A stretch of DNA of 64,000 nucleotides, from the NCBI GenBank assembly GCA_020832545.1, contig JAFIEK010000012.1, positions 33,890-97,889 on the forward strand, written 5' to 3'. The stretch is from Pararhodobacter sp. Its GTDB lineage: Bacteria; Pseudomonadota; Alphaproteobacteria; Rhodobacterales; Rhodobacteraceae. The translations under genes were made by a program, and so were the position numbers. Shown piece by piece: positions 7,202 to 14,920 of the stretch (positions are counted from its first letter, which is position 1; every line of letters begins with the position of its first letter). Under the pieces are notes generated by a model. The model did no database searches. It had not been told where the DNA came from and saw only the letters and a program-made list of their open reading frames with translations.

Positions 7202-8086
7202 TCAGCCAGTCGGTGCGAGGGTCAGGGCCTCGGTCTCTGGCCGGGTTTTCAGCATGTCCAGCATGGCGGCATCCGTGTGTGTGCCCGGCACTTCATCTGT
7301 CCAGACCCTGAATGCCTTGAGGTCATAGGCACCGAAAGAGGTGATCATGGCCCCATCGGCGGCGTCACGGCCGCGCACCATCAGAACCCGCCCTATCCGG
7401 GGTTTGTTGTAGCGCGCATCAAAGGTGTACCAGCGCCCGCCCAGCCAAACCTCGAACCAGGCACAAAAATCGCCGGGGCCGGAATATGGCACGCCGATAT
7501 CGCCCAGATAGCCGCTCGCGTAGCGCGCGGGAATGTTCATCGCCCGGCACAGCGCGATGGAGAGATGCGCAAAGTCCCGGCAGACGCCGGTCTTTTCGCG
7601 CTGCGCATCACTGGCGGTCTTGGTGGGCCGGCCAAAGCCGTAACCAAAGGTCAGGTGGTTGTGGACATGGTTGCAGATCGCCTGCACCCGCTCCCAACCC
7701 GGCTGGGTCTGGCCAAACAGGCGCTGCGCCTCAGGGGCAAGCGCGTCCGAATCGCAATAGCGACTGGCGGTGAGAAATTGCAGCGTCTCGGGCGGCAGAT
7801 CGTCCACCTGGTGCTCCGGTGCGCCCCAGGCAAAGATATCCGGCGCTCCGTCCACCTCGACAATACAATCAGACCAAAGCGTCGTACGCCCTGACGGCGC
7901 CCGCAACCGGGTCAGCTGGTTGCCGAAGCTGTCCAGAAATTTCTCAAGCGGCAGATCAGGGATTGCCTGCACGGCGCCTGAGCCGATGATACGTCCAGCA
8001 AAGCTGGAATGTGGCGACAGCGCAAGGATCAGCACAGTATCTGCCTTGCTGTCGATAACGATCTCGTATCCGATGCGTATGAACAT
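7202..8086 (-). CDS. transglutaminase-like protein with altered catalytic histidine
   Basis: 294 aa, no signal peptide. An N-terminal beta-rich region (bacterial transglutaminase N-like) precedes a papain-like core. The nucleophile Cys is in KTGVCRDFAHLSIAL. Where the divergent neighbour has THAWADVY, this protein has DFCAWFEVWL, so the canonical His is Cys; the Asp region is YTFDARYNKPRIGR. It may be a binding protein or use another residue. Start ATG 8086 (MFIRIGYEI) fits the family; the longer open frame upstream overlaps the promoter. It is divergent from a canonical relative of identical length with 117 bases between, a common arrangement for these paired genes. Substrate unknown. Confidence 0.8.
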   Translation of the reverse strand: MFIRIGYEIVIDSKADTVLILALSPHSSFAGRIIGSGAVQAIPDLPLEKFLDSFGNQLTRLRAPSGRTTLWSDCIVEVDGAPDIFAWGAPEHQVDDLPPETLQFLTASRYCDSDALAPEAQRLFGQTQPGWERVQAICNHVHNHLTFGYGFGRPTKTASDAQREKTGVCRDFAHLSIALCRAMNIPARYASGYLGDIGVPYSGPGDFCAWFEVWLGGRWYTFDARYNKPRIGRVLMVRGRDAADGAMITSFGAYDLKAFRVWTDEVPGTHTDAAMLDMLKTRPETEALTLAPTG

Positions 8087-8203
8087 TGCCGCCCTTCCTG
8101 GCCTGACGTAAGGGTTAAGCTGCTCTCGCACCCTGCGTCACATCTTACATGGGGTCTCAGGTGCGATCCGTCACCCCGTTCTCGCAAGATGAAGGATAGT
8201 CCT

Positions 8204-9088
8204 ATGCGAACCCTGCGCATCCTTCACCGCACGCGCTACACTTATGATCGCCCCGTTGCCTTTGGCGAGCATCGCCTGATGATCCGGCCCCGGGACGGAC
8301 ATGACATGCGAATCCTTGATTCAAGTCTGACCGTTTCTCCCCGCGCAGATGTGCACTGGGCCTTCGACACCTTTGGCAACTCTGTCGCGCTGCTTTCGTT
8401 CCATGATGAAGCCGACGAATTGGTGATTGAAAGCGAATTGTTACTGCGGCGCTACGGTCTGGATGAACCGCTGGCCCGTTTTGAGCGCTATGCGGGCGCG
8501 TATCCGGTGGAGTATGACGCCGACGAACTGATCGACCTTCGCCCTTTTCTGCTTGCCGAACAGCCGCAGGACCAACAGGCACTGGCGGCATGGATCGCGC
8601 AGGTCTTGCCGCATCTGCCCACCGGCAGCCTGCAGGTGCTGGGCGCGCTTGGCACGGCTGTTCATGAGGCCTTCCGCTATGCCCGGCGCGAGGCCGAGGG
8701 GGTGCAGACACCGCTGGAAACCATAACGCTGGGCACCGGCACCTGCCGCGATTTTGCACTGTTGTTCATGGAGGCCGCGCGCAGCCTTGGCTTTGCGGCC
8801 AGGTTCGTCACCGGATACCTGCATGACGAGGCCTCGGCCTCGGATTCTGGCGAGGACATGACCGGCGGCGGTGCAACCCATGCCTGGGCGGATGTCTATG
8901 TGCCCGGTGCGGGCTGGGTGGAATTTGACCCCACCAACCGCATCGTTGCCAGCCGCAACCTGATCCGCGTGGCGACAACCCGCACGCCATCGCAGGCCTT
9001 GCCGATCAGCGGGACATTCGCGCATGAGAACGCGAAACTGCTGGGGATGCATGTGGCGGTCAATGTGACCGAAGACACAACGCCTTAG
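8204..9088 (+). CDS. transglutaminase-like cysteine protease family protein
   Basis: 294 aa. An N-terminal domain (LRILHRTRYTYDRPVAFGEHRLMIRPRDG) matches the bacterial transglutaminase-like N-terminal region. The core has Cys (GTGTCRDFALLFMEAARSLG), His (GATHAWADVYVPG) and Asp (GWVEFDPTN), so a complete triad. GAAGGATAGTCCT precedes ATG 8204. It is probably a cytosolic amide hydrolase or peptidase. Divergent relative at 7202-8086. Its stop overlaps the stop of the convergent DMT gene by 4 bases. Confidence 0.85.
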   Translation: MRTLRILHRTRYTYDRPVAFGEHRLMIRPRDGHDMRILDSSLTVSPRADVHWAFDTFGNSVALLSFHDEADELVIESELLLRRYGLDEPLARFERYAGAYPVEYDADELIDLRPFLLAEQPQDQQALAAWIAQVLPHLPTGSLQVLGALGTAVHEAFRYARREAEGVQTPLETITLGTGTCRDFALLFMEAARSLGFAARFVTGYLHDEASASDSGEDMTGGGATHAWADVYVPGAGWVEFDPTNRIVASRNLIRVATTRTPSQALPISGTFAHENAKLLGMHVAVNVTEDTTP

Positions 9089-9966
9089 CGATTAGGGCTG
9101 CGCTCACGCAAAATGATGATCAGACCGCTGGCCACCACAATCGCCGCACCGACCACCGTCCAAACCAGCGGTATGTCGCCCCAGATAAGCCAGCCCAGCC
9201 CCGTGGCCCAGATCAGCGCGGTATAGTCAAAAGGCGCGACAATCGCCGCCGGGGCAAGCCGGAAAGCGTGGCCGATCAGCGTGATCCCCAGACTGCCCAG
9301 CACGGCGATGGCAACAAACAACACCATATCGCCGGGCAGGACCGGAACCCAGAACGCAATGGCCATGGGAGCGGCGTACAGCATCGGGAACATCATCACG
9401 AACAGCATCATCGTCAACAGCCGCTCGGCACGTCCGATCCAGCGCGCGCTGATCATGAACAGCGCATACAGAACGGCGGTGGCGATGGGCAACAGCGAGG
9501 CCATCTGAAATGCCGCGCCGCCGGGCTGCACAATCACCATGACACCAACAAACCCCAGCAACACCGCGCCCCAGCGCCGCCAGCCGACAGCCTCGCCCAG
9601 AAGCGGAACCGACAGTGCGGTGATGAAGATCGGCGCCGAAAACACCAGCGCGGTTGCCTCGGCCAGCGGCAGATAGACCAACCCGGTGAAGAACAGCCAC
9701 GCCCCGGTGACCATCATCAGGCCGCGCAGCGCATGCAGGCGCAGATGCCGCGTACGCAGGGCCGCGGGCCCCAGAAGGCCCACCACCAGCGCGGCGATGA
9801 TCGGCACGGCAATGAGGTTGCGCAAGAACAGGATCTGGATCGGCGGATACCGCTCTGTCAGCAGTTTCGCCAGCGCATCATTGGTCACCAGAAAGGCAAC
9901 GCCCGCGCATATCGTCACGATCGCCAGGGGCGTTTCGTGCCTTTCAAGATGTCCGGCACTGCGCAT
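9085..9966 (-). CDS. DMT-superfamily (EamA) transporter
   Basis: 293 aa with ten predicted membrane helices in two EamA repeats (first repeat about 15-150, second 160-288). Typical motifs are FLRNLIAVP at the third helix start and LAEATALVFSAPIFITALSV in the first repeat. It is an inner-membrane exporter of metabolites, substrate unknown. It ends RERSPNR. No linked operon partner; the stop codon shares bases with the convergent transglutaminase gene. Confidence 0.85.
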   Translation of the reverse strand: MRSAGHLERHETPLAIVTICAGVAFLVTNDALAKLLTERYPPIQILFLRNLIAVPIIAALVVGLLGPAALRTRHLRLHALRGLMMVTGAWLFFTGLVYLPLAEATALVFSAPIFITALSVPLLGEAVGWRRWGAVLLGFVGVMVIVQPGGAAFQMASLLPIATAVLYALFMISARWIGRAERLLTMMLFVMMFPMLYAAPMAIAFWVPVLPGDMVLFVAIAVLGSLGITLIGHAFRLAPAAIVAPFDYTALIWATGLGWLIWGDIPLVWTVVGAAIVVASGLIIILRERSPNR

Positions 9967-10301
9967 CCTGTTCCCGCCCCCCTAACACGATCAGGCTTTG
10001 CTAGCAGAAGGAATTGCCGGATGCGAGAGCATCTCAGCCGCATTCCGGCCCGCGCCTGCATTTGAGCATCACCAGGGCGCAGGGGCCGCGCGGCATTCAC
10101 ATTGAAATCACCCGGAGTGACATTGAACAGGATACATTTGGGCAAGATCACACAGCGCGCCCGGGTGGCGGTGAAGCGGGTGACCGATCCGCGCGCGAAA
10201 CAAAGGCTTGAAATGGCAAGTCTTTCTGCGCAACCTGAAATGTTCAACCTGACCATTGACCGCCGCCCGCGCACCGCGCCGGACGCATTTCCGGAGGCCT
10301 G
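9967..10301. other. region upstream of the ureohydrolase gene, possible short leader frame
   Basis: 335 bases between the DMT gene and speB. An open frame from TTG 10102, with an internal ATG 10213 after AAAGGCTTGAA (MASLSAQPEMFNLTIDRRPR), runs to a TGA that overlaps the speB start (TGATG at 10300). It could be a short coupled leader peptide. The sequence matches no family I know and coding quality is weak. No clear operator seen. Confidence 0.25.
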
Positions 10302-11273
10302 ATGCCACAGCCACCCAAGCAGCCATTCAACCAGCCGCTCGGCGGCAATGCCATGCCCCGCTTCGGTGGCCCCGCCACGATGATGCGCCTGCCGACCCAA
10401 CCCACCGCCGAGGGGCTGGATGCCTGTTTCATCGGCATTCCCATGGATATCGGCACGTCCAACCGCGCCGGCACCCGGCACGGCCCGCGCCAGATCCGCG
10501 CGGAAAGCTGCATGCTGCGCCCCTATAACATGGCCACCGGGGCTGCGCCGTTCGACAGTTTGCAGGTGGCCGATATCGGTGATGTGGCGATCAACACCTT
10601 TGATCTGGCAAAGAGTGTCGATATCATCACCCGCGCTTACAACGACATTCTGGCACAGGGCTGCATCCCCCTGACCCTTGGCGGCGATCACACGCTGACA
10701 TGGCCCGTTCTTCGTGCCATGAAACAGCGCCACGGCCCGGTGGCGCTGATCCATGTCGATGCCCATGCCGATATCAACGACGAGATGTTCGGCGAAAAGA
10801 TCGCTCACGGCACCCCGTTTCGCCGCGCATGGGAGGATGGCTGCCTGATCGGTGACAAGGTGTTCCAGATCGGTCTGCGCGGCACCGGCTACGGCCCCGA
10901 TGATTTTAACTGGGGGCGCGACAGGGGCTGGACGGTGGTTCAGGCTGAGGAGTGTTGGCACAAGTCGCTAGTACCCCTGATGGCCGATATCCGCGCCCGG
11001 ATCGGTGACGCGCCGGTCTATATCAGCTATGACATCGACAGTCTTGACCCGGCATTCGCGCCCGGCACCGGCACTGTCGAGATTGGCGGGCTGACCATCT
11101 GGCAGGGGCTTGAGATCGTGCGCGGTACGGCGGGGCTGAACATCGTCGCCGGTGATCTGGTCGAGGTTTCGCCGCCCTATGACCCCTCAGGCAACACCGC
11201 GCTGATTGGGGCGAACTTGCTTTACGAAATGCTGTGCGCCCTGCCCGGCGTGACACGCAACATGGCCACTTGA
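10302..11273 (+). CDS. speB: ureohydrolase: guanidinobutyrase/agmatinase
   Basis: 323 aa; arginase-family enzyme splitting a guanidino group to urea and an amine (agmatine to putrescine, or 4-guanidinobutyrate to GABA). Mn ligands are seen in LGGDHTLTW, HVDAHADIND and SYDIDSLDP. The N-terminal QPLGGNAMPRFGGPATMMRLP block, the MATGAAPFDSLQVADIGDVA segment and the length match the guanidinobutyrase (GbuA) branch better than E. coli SpeB (306 aa), so guanidinobutyrate is the likelier substrate. CCGGAGG lies before ATG 10302. Monocistronic. The symbol is family-level only. Confidence 0.8.
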   Translation: MPQPPKQPFNQPLGGNAMPRFGGPATMMRLPTQPTAEGLDACFIGIPMDIGTSNRAGTRHGPRQIRAESCMLRPYNMATGAAPFDSLQVADIGDVAINTFDLAKSVDIITRAYNDILAQGCIPLTLGGDHTLTWPVLRAMKQRHGPVALIHVDAHADINDEMFGEKIAHGTPFRRAWEDGCLIGDKVFQIGLRGTGYGPDDFNWGRDRGWTVVQAEECWHKSLVPLMADIRARIGDAPVYISYDIDSLDPAFAPGTGTVEIGGLTIWQGLEIVRGTAGLNIVAGDLVEVSPPYDPSGNTALIGANLLYEMLCALPGVTRNMAT

Positions 11274-11421
11274 CCCAAACAGGAACGACCGGACTGATCC
11301 ACAGACATTGCAGCGATGCCGTGCAACGGCGTATGGAGTTGATTGCGGTTTTTTCGGAACCGGCATAAACCGGTCGCAGTTACCGCTATCAGCGCCCCAT
11401 TTCGGGCAACAGAAGGTTCGC

Positions 11422-12870
11422 ATGGTCGCACGCGTCATTCCCGTTGATCCTTTCGATCTGGTCGTGCTGGGCGCGACCGGCGATCTGGCGCAGCGCAAGA
11501 TTCTGCCCGCACTCTGCCGCCGTCTGGCCGAGGGCCAGATGCCCCCCGAGGCGCAGATCATCGGTGCGGCGCGCAGCGCGCTGTCGCTGGCGGCGTTCAA
11601 GGAGATGGTGGCCGACAATCTGGCAGCGGACAGGGGCGGCGCGCGCATCAGTGCCGACGACATCACCGCCTTTCTGGACCGGCTTGAGTATGTCACCATC
11701 GACGCCCGTTCCGGTGACGGATGGCAGGAACTGGGCGCACGGCTGCGCCCGGACATTACACGCGCTTTCTATTTCTCGGTCGCGCCCGCCTTGTTCGGCG
11801 ATCTGGCGCAGCGGGTCAGCGAACACGGGCTGGCCACGCCGCAAACCCGGATCGTTGTGGAAAAGCCGTTCGGCCATGATCTGGACAGCGCGCGCGCCCT
11901 CAACGCCATGCTTGCGCAACATTTCACCGAGGCGCAGATCTACCGCATTGACCATTATCTGGGCAAGGAAACGGTACAGAACCTGATGGCGGTGCGATTT
12001 GCCAATATCCTGTTTGAGCCGCTGTGGAACGCCCGCTTTGTCGATCATGTGCAGATCACCGTGGCTGAAACCGTGGGCGTGGGCGGCCGCGCCGATTACT
12101 ATGATCAGAGCGGCGCAATGCGCGACATGGTGCAGAACCACCTGATGCAGCTTTTGTGCCTGATCGCCATGGAACCGCCGCACAGGTTTGACCCTGATGC
12201 GGTACGCGATGAAAAGCTGAAAGTGATCCGCGCGCTGGACCCGGTGGCGCCGGGAGACGTGGTGCGCGGTCAGTATGGCGCGGCGGCGGGCCTGCCCGGC
12301 TATATCGACGAGGTGGGGGATGCGCGCTCGCACACTGAAAGTTATGTTGCGCTGAAGGTTGGTATTTCCAACTGGCGCTGGAAGGGCACGCCGTTCTATC
12401 TGCGCACCGGCAAGCGGCTGGCCGCACGCACCTCAGAGATTGCCGTGACATTCCGCGACCCGCCGCATTCGATCTTTGGCGAAGATGCCGAATGGCGCGA
12501 GAATGTGCTGGTGATCCGGCTGCAACCCAACGAGGGCATGACGCTGCGGGTGATGATCAAAGAGCCCGGACCGGGCGGGATGCGGCTGAAGGATGTGGCG
12601 CTGGATATGTCCTTTGCCAAGGCGCTTGGCGATGATATGCAAATCCCCGATGCCTACGAGCGGTTGATCATGGATGTGATCCGCGGCAACCAGACGTTGT
12701 TCATGCGTGGCGACGAGGTCGAGGCCGCCTGGGCCTGGACAGACCCGGTGATCGGCGCATGGACGGCCGATGCGACTGCGCCGCTGTCCTATCCGGCGGG
12801 ATCCGACGGGCCAGAGGCTGCGGCCCGGCTTTTGCAGCGTGATGAGCGCCAATGGCGAGAGGTTCGGTGA
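11422..12870 (+). CDS. zwf: glucose-6-phosphate 1-dehydrogenase
   Basis: 482 aa; oxidises glucose 6-phosphate to 6-phosphogluconolactone, the entry to the Entner-Doudoroff and pentose phosphate routes. The N-terminal dinucleotide site is VLGATGDLAQRKILPAL; the substrate site is RIDHYLGKE, with VVEKPFGHD before it. GAAGG precedes ATG 11422. The stop overlaps the pgl start (TGATG), so the two are translationally coupled. Edd/eda and pgi are not adjacent here. Confidence 0.95.
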   Translation: MVARVIPVDPFDLVVLGATGDLAQRKILPALCRRLAEGQMPPEAQIIGAARSALSLAAFKEMVADNLAADRGGARISADDITAFLDRLEYVTIDARSGDGWQELGARLRPDITRAFYFSVAPALFGDLAQRVSEHGLATPQTRIVVEKPFGHDLDSARALNAMLAQHFTEAQIYRIDHYLGKETVQNLMAVRFANILFEPLWNARFVDHVQITVAETVGVGGRADYYDQSGAMRDMVQNHLMQLLCLIAMEPPHRFDPDAVRDEKLKVIRALDPVAPGDVVRGQYGAAAGLPGYIDEVGDARSHTESYVALKVGISNWRWKGTPFYLRTGKRLAARTSEIAVTFRDPPHSIFGEDAEWRENVLVIRLQPNEGMTLRVMIKEPGPGGMRLKDVALDMSFAKALGDDMQIPDAYERLIMDVIRGNQTLFMRGDEVEAAWAWTDPVIGAWTADATAPLSYPAGSDGPEAAARLLQRDERQWREVR

Positions 12871-13541
12871 TGGAACTGATTGAATATGCCGATACCGACA
12901 TGATGATGATCTCGCTGGCCGGGGCCCTGTCGCGCGATCTGCGCGCGGCGTTGGGGCGGCGCGAACGGGCGGTGTTCTGCGTGCCCGGCGGCACCACGCC
13001 GGGGCCGGTCTTTGACATGCTGGCTGCCGTTGATCTGAACTGGGCGAATGTTGATATCGTGCTCAGTGACGAGCGCTTTGTGCCCGAGGATCACGCCCGC
13101 TCGAATGCCGCACTGGTACGCGGGCGGCTGCTGCAGGACCGGGCATCAGCCGCGCGACTGATCCCGATGTGGCGCAGGGGTATGCTGCCTGAGCAGGCGG
13201 CAAGCGCCGTGTCTGCCGAGATCGCGCCGCTGCTGCCGATCGATGTCGCCCTCTTGGGCATGGGGGTGGATATGCACACCGCCTCGCTTTTTCCTGACGC
13301 GCCCCGTCTTGATCTGGCGCTGGCCGATGATGCGCCGCCGGTCATGGCGCTTGATGTGCCGGGTCAGCCAGAGCCGCGCCTCACCCTCACCGCCAAGGTG
13401 CTGCGCAAGGCCTTCGCGCTGCATCTGGTGATCACCGGTGCCGACAAGCGTGCCGCACTGGCGCGGGCTGAAGATGCTGACCCGCTGGAGGCCCCGGTTG
13501 CGGCACTTCTCGGTCAGGCAAGCGTGCATTGGGCGCAATGA
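12870..13541 (+). CDS. pgl: 6-phosphogluconolactonase
   Basis: 223 aa, DevB/Pgl type; hydrolyses the lactone made by Zwf. Motifs: FCVPGGTTPGPVFDML (phosphate-binding loop), VDIVLSDERFVP and VALLGMGVDMHTASLFPDAP, where the usual G-D-G-H-x-A-S-L-F-P reads G-V-D-M-H-T-A-S-L-F-P. Coupled to zwf by TGATG. Confidence 0.92.
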   Translation: MELIEYADTDMMMISLAGALSRDLRAALGRRERAVFCVPGGTTPGPVFDMLAAVDLNWANVDIVLSDERFVPEDHARSNAALVRGRLLQDRASAARLIPMWRRGMLPEQAASAVSAEIAPLLPIDVALLGMGVDMHTASLFPDAPRLDLALADDAPPVMALDVPGQPEPRLTLTAKVLRKAFALHLVITGADKRAALARAEDADPLEAPVAALLGQASVHWAQ

Positions 13542-13578
13542 CTTGAGCCGCACGCTGCGCCTGCTTATCTGCAATGGC

Positions 13579-14274
13579 ATGACCCGTCTTGCCACCATGC
13601 CCCGCTTTCGCCTGTTGCTGGCCGCAGCCCTCGCCACAGCGATGGCTCTGCCGGCCGTTACCGCGCGCGCCCATCCGCATGAATTCATCGACGCCGCGCT
13701 GGAGCTGCGCTTTGACGCCGATGGCGCGCTGACCGATATCGGCGTGGAATGGCGCTATGACGCCTTCACCACCATGCTGATCCTCGGCGATATGGGCCTC
13801 AACCCCGCCGCTGAGACCCTCAGCCCCGAGGAAGAGGCGTTGCTGGACGGGTTCGATCTGAACTGGATGGAGGGGTATGAGGGCGATCTGTGGCCGACGC
13901 AGGGCGAGGTGCCGATTGCCCTGGGCCCGCCGCAGCCGGTGGCGACCGTTATGGAAGACGGGCAGATCATCTCGCGCCATATCCGCCCGGTGCTCACCCC
14001 CGTCGATCCGGCGCAGGGCCCGCTGGTTATCCAGGTCTATGACCCCGAATACTACATCGCCTACACCATCGCCGCCCAGACCGCGATCGACGGGCGCGAG
14101 GATTGTCGCGCGCGGATCTTTGTGCCTGACCTCAGCGCGGCGCGTGCGCAGCTTGATGCCGCGATCGACGAACTGTATGCTGGGGGCGTTGTCGATATCG
14201 AAGAGGATTTTCCCGCTGTCGGCCGCCATTTCGCCGAGGAAATCCGGCTGGACTGCTCCCCGCAGACGGATTGA
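13579..14274 (+). CDS. DUF1007-family periplasmic protein
   Basis: 231 aa. A signal peptide (RLLLAAALATAMALPAVTARA) is followed by HPHEFIDAALELRFD, the conserved start of DUF1007, and acidic segments with a single cysteine pair (REDCRAR, RLDCSPQ). DUF1007 proteins often accompany nickel/cobalt efflux or metal ABC genes, but none is adjacent. ATG 13579 or 13597 are both possible; neither has a good ribosome site, and coupling to pgl (37 bases upstream) is possible. Function not established. Confidence 0.75.
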   Translation: MTRLATMPRFRLLLAAALATAMALPAVTARAHPHEFIDAALELRFDADGALTDIGVEWRYDAFTTMLILGDMGLNPAAETLSPEEEALLDGFDLNWMEGYEGDLWPTQGEVPIALGPPQPVATVMEDGQIISRHIRPVLTPVDPAQGPLVIQVYDPEYYIAYTIAAQTAIDGREDCRARIFVPDLSAARAQLDAAIDELYAGGVVDIEEDFPAVGRHFAEEIRLDCSPQTD

Positions 14275-14298
14275 ACCGATTGGACAGTCAGGCGCGCG

Positions 14299-14709
14299 TC
14301 AGAGCGTGAGCTTGCCGCTCACGGAATCAGCCAGCGTGTATTCGTCAAACACCTGAAGGAAGGCCGCCAACGCCCGGTCCATCGCCGGTGGCAGCCGGCA
14401 ATGCGGGGTCAACACGCAGGCGTTGTTCGGGCCCAGACATTCAACCAGTTTGAAATCTGGTTCAGTTCGTCGAATGAGTTCACCGATATTGATCTCTTCA
14501 GGTGGTTTTGCCAGCGTAAAACCACCGCTGCGCCCGCGCTGGCCGCGCAGATAGCCCAGCTGGGTGAGGGTCAGAACAACCTTTTTCACATGCGACCGGG
14601 AGATCGTGTTCACCTCGGCGGTCTCATCGATTGTGACCAGACGCTCAGCATGCATGGCGGCGTAGATCAGCACGCGCACCGAATAGTCGGTAAACTTCGT
14701 CAATCGCAC
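14299..14709 (-). CDS. nsrR: Rrf2-family regulator, NsrR type
   Basis: 136 aa from GTG 14709 (VRLTKFTDYSVRVLIYAAMH), the usual NsrR/Rrf2 start; a longer frame from ATG 14751 is less likely. The winged helix has TISRSHVKKVVLTLTQLGYL and GRSGGFTLAKPPEEINIG. Three cysteines, C-x6-C-x5-C (ECLGPNNACVLTPHCRLP), form the FeS ligand set of NO-sensing NsrR. It is divergent from the nos operon, so it probably represses nos and itself until nitric oxide damages its cluster. Confidence 0.85.
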   Translation of the reverse strand: MRLTKFTDYSVRVLIYAAMHAERLVTIDETAEVNTISRSHVKKVVLTLTQLGYLRGQRGRSGGFTLAKPPEEINIGELIRRTEPDFKLVECLGPNNACVLTPHCRLPPAMDRALAAFLQVFDEYTLADSVSGKLTL

Positions 14710-14756
14710 GGCTAACCCCCGTTTACGGCTCAGTTTCGCGATGCCGTACAAGCGAG

Positions 14757-14771
14757 GTAGTGCCCGACTAC
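14757..14771. promoter_or_regulatory. inverted repeat upstream of nsrR, candidate operator
   Basis: GTAGT-GCCCG-ACTAC, perfect 5-bp arms, 48 bases before the nsrR start in the divergent nsrR-nosR space. It may be an Rrf2-type or other operator; it does not match the classical AT-rich NsrR box, so the assignment is tentative. Confidence 0.3.
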
Positions 14772-14872
14772 AGTGTGGTAAAGCAAAAAAACACCCCTGC
14801 GCTGTTTATATCCCGCGCGACAGGGCGCGGTGATCAAAAACCGGGTGACGCCGGGTAAAAGAGTTATTTAAC

Positions 14873-14886
14873 TTGACCCAAATCAA
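14873..14886 (+). promoter_or_regulatory. FNR/NNR-type box in front of nosR
   Basis: TTGAC-CCAA-ATCAA matches the FNR/Nnr/Dnr consensus TTGAT-N4-ATCAA at 9 of 10 positions, 35 bases before the nosR start. This is as expected for a denitrification operon switched on under low oxygen or nitric oxide. The cognate regulator is not the Crp/Fnr protein at 4159, whose recognition helix differs. Confidence 0.75.
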
Positions 14887-14920
14887 GGTTTGGTGATGGC
14901 GCTCCTGTTTAAGTGCCATC

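Noticed and set aside
11350..11400. EcfG-type promoter before zwf (GGAAC, 17 bases, AGTT)
   Set aside because: The -10 lacks CGTT and the match is within what chance gives in GC-rich DNA.
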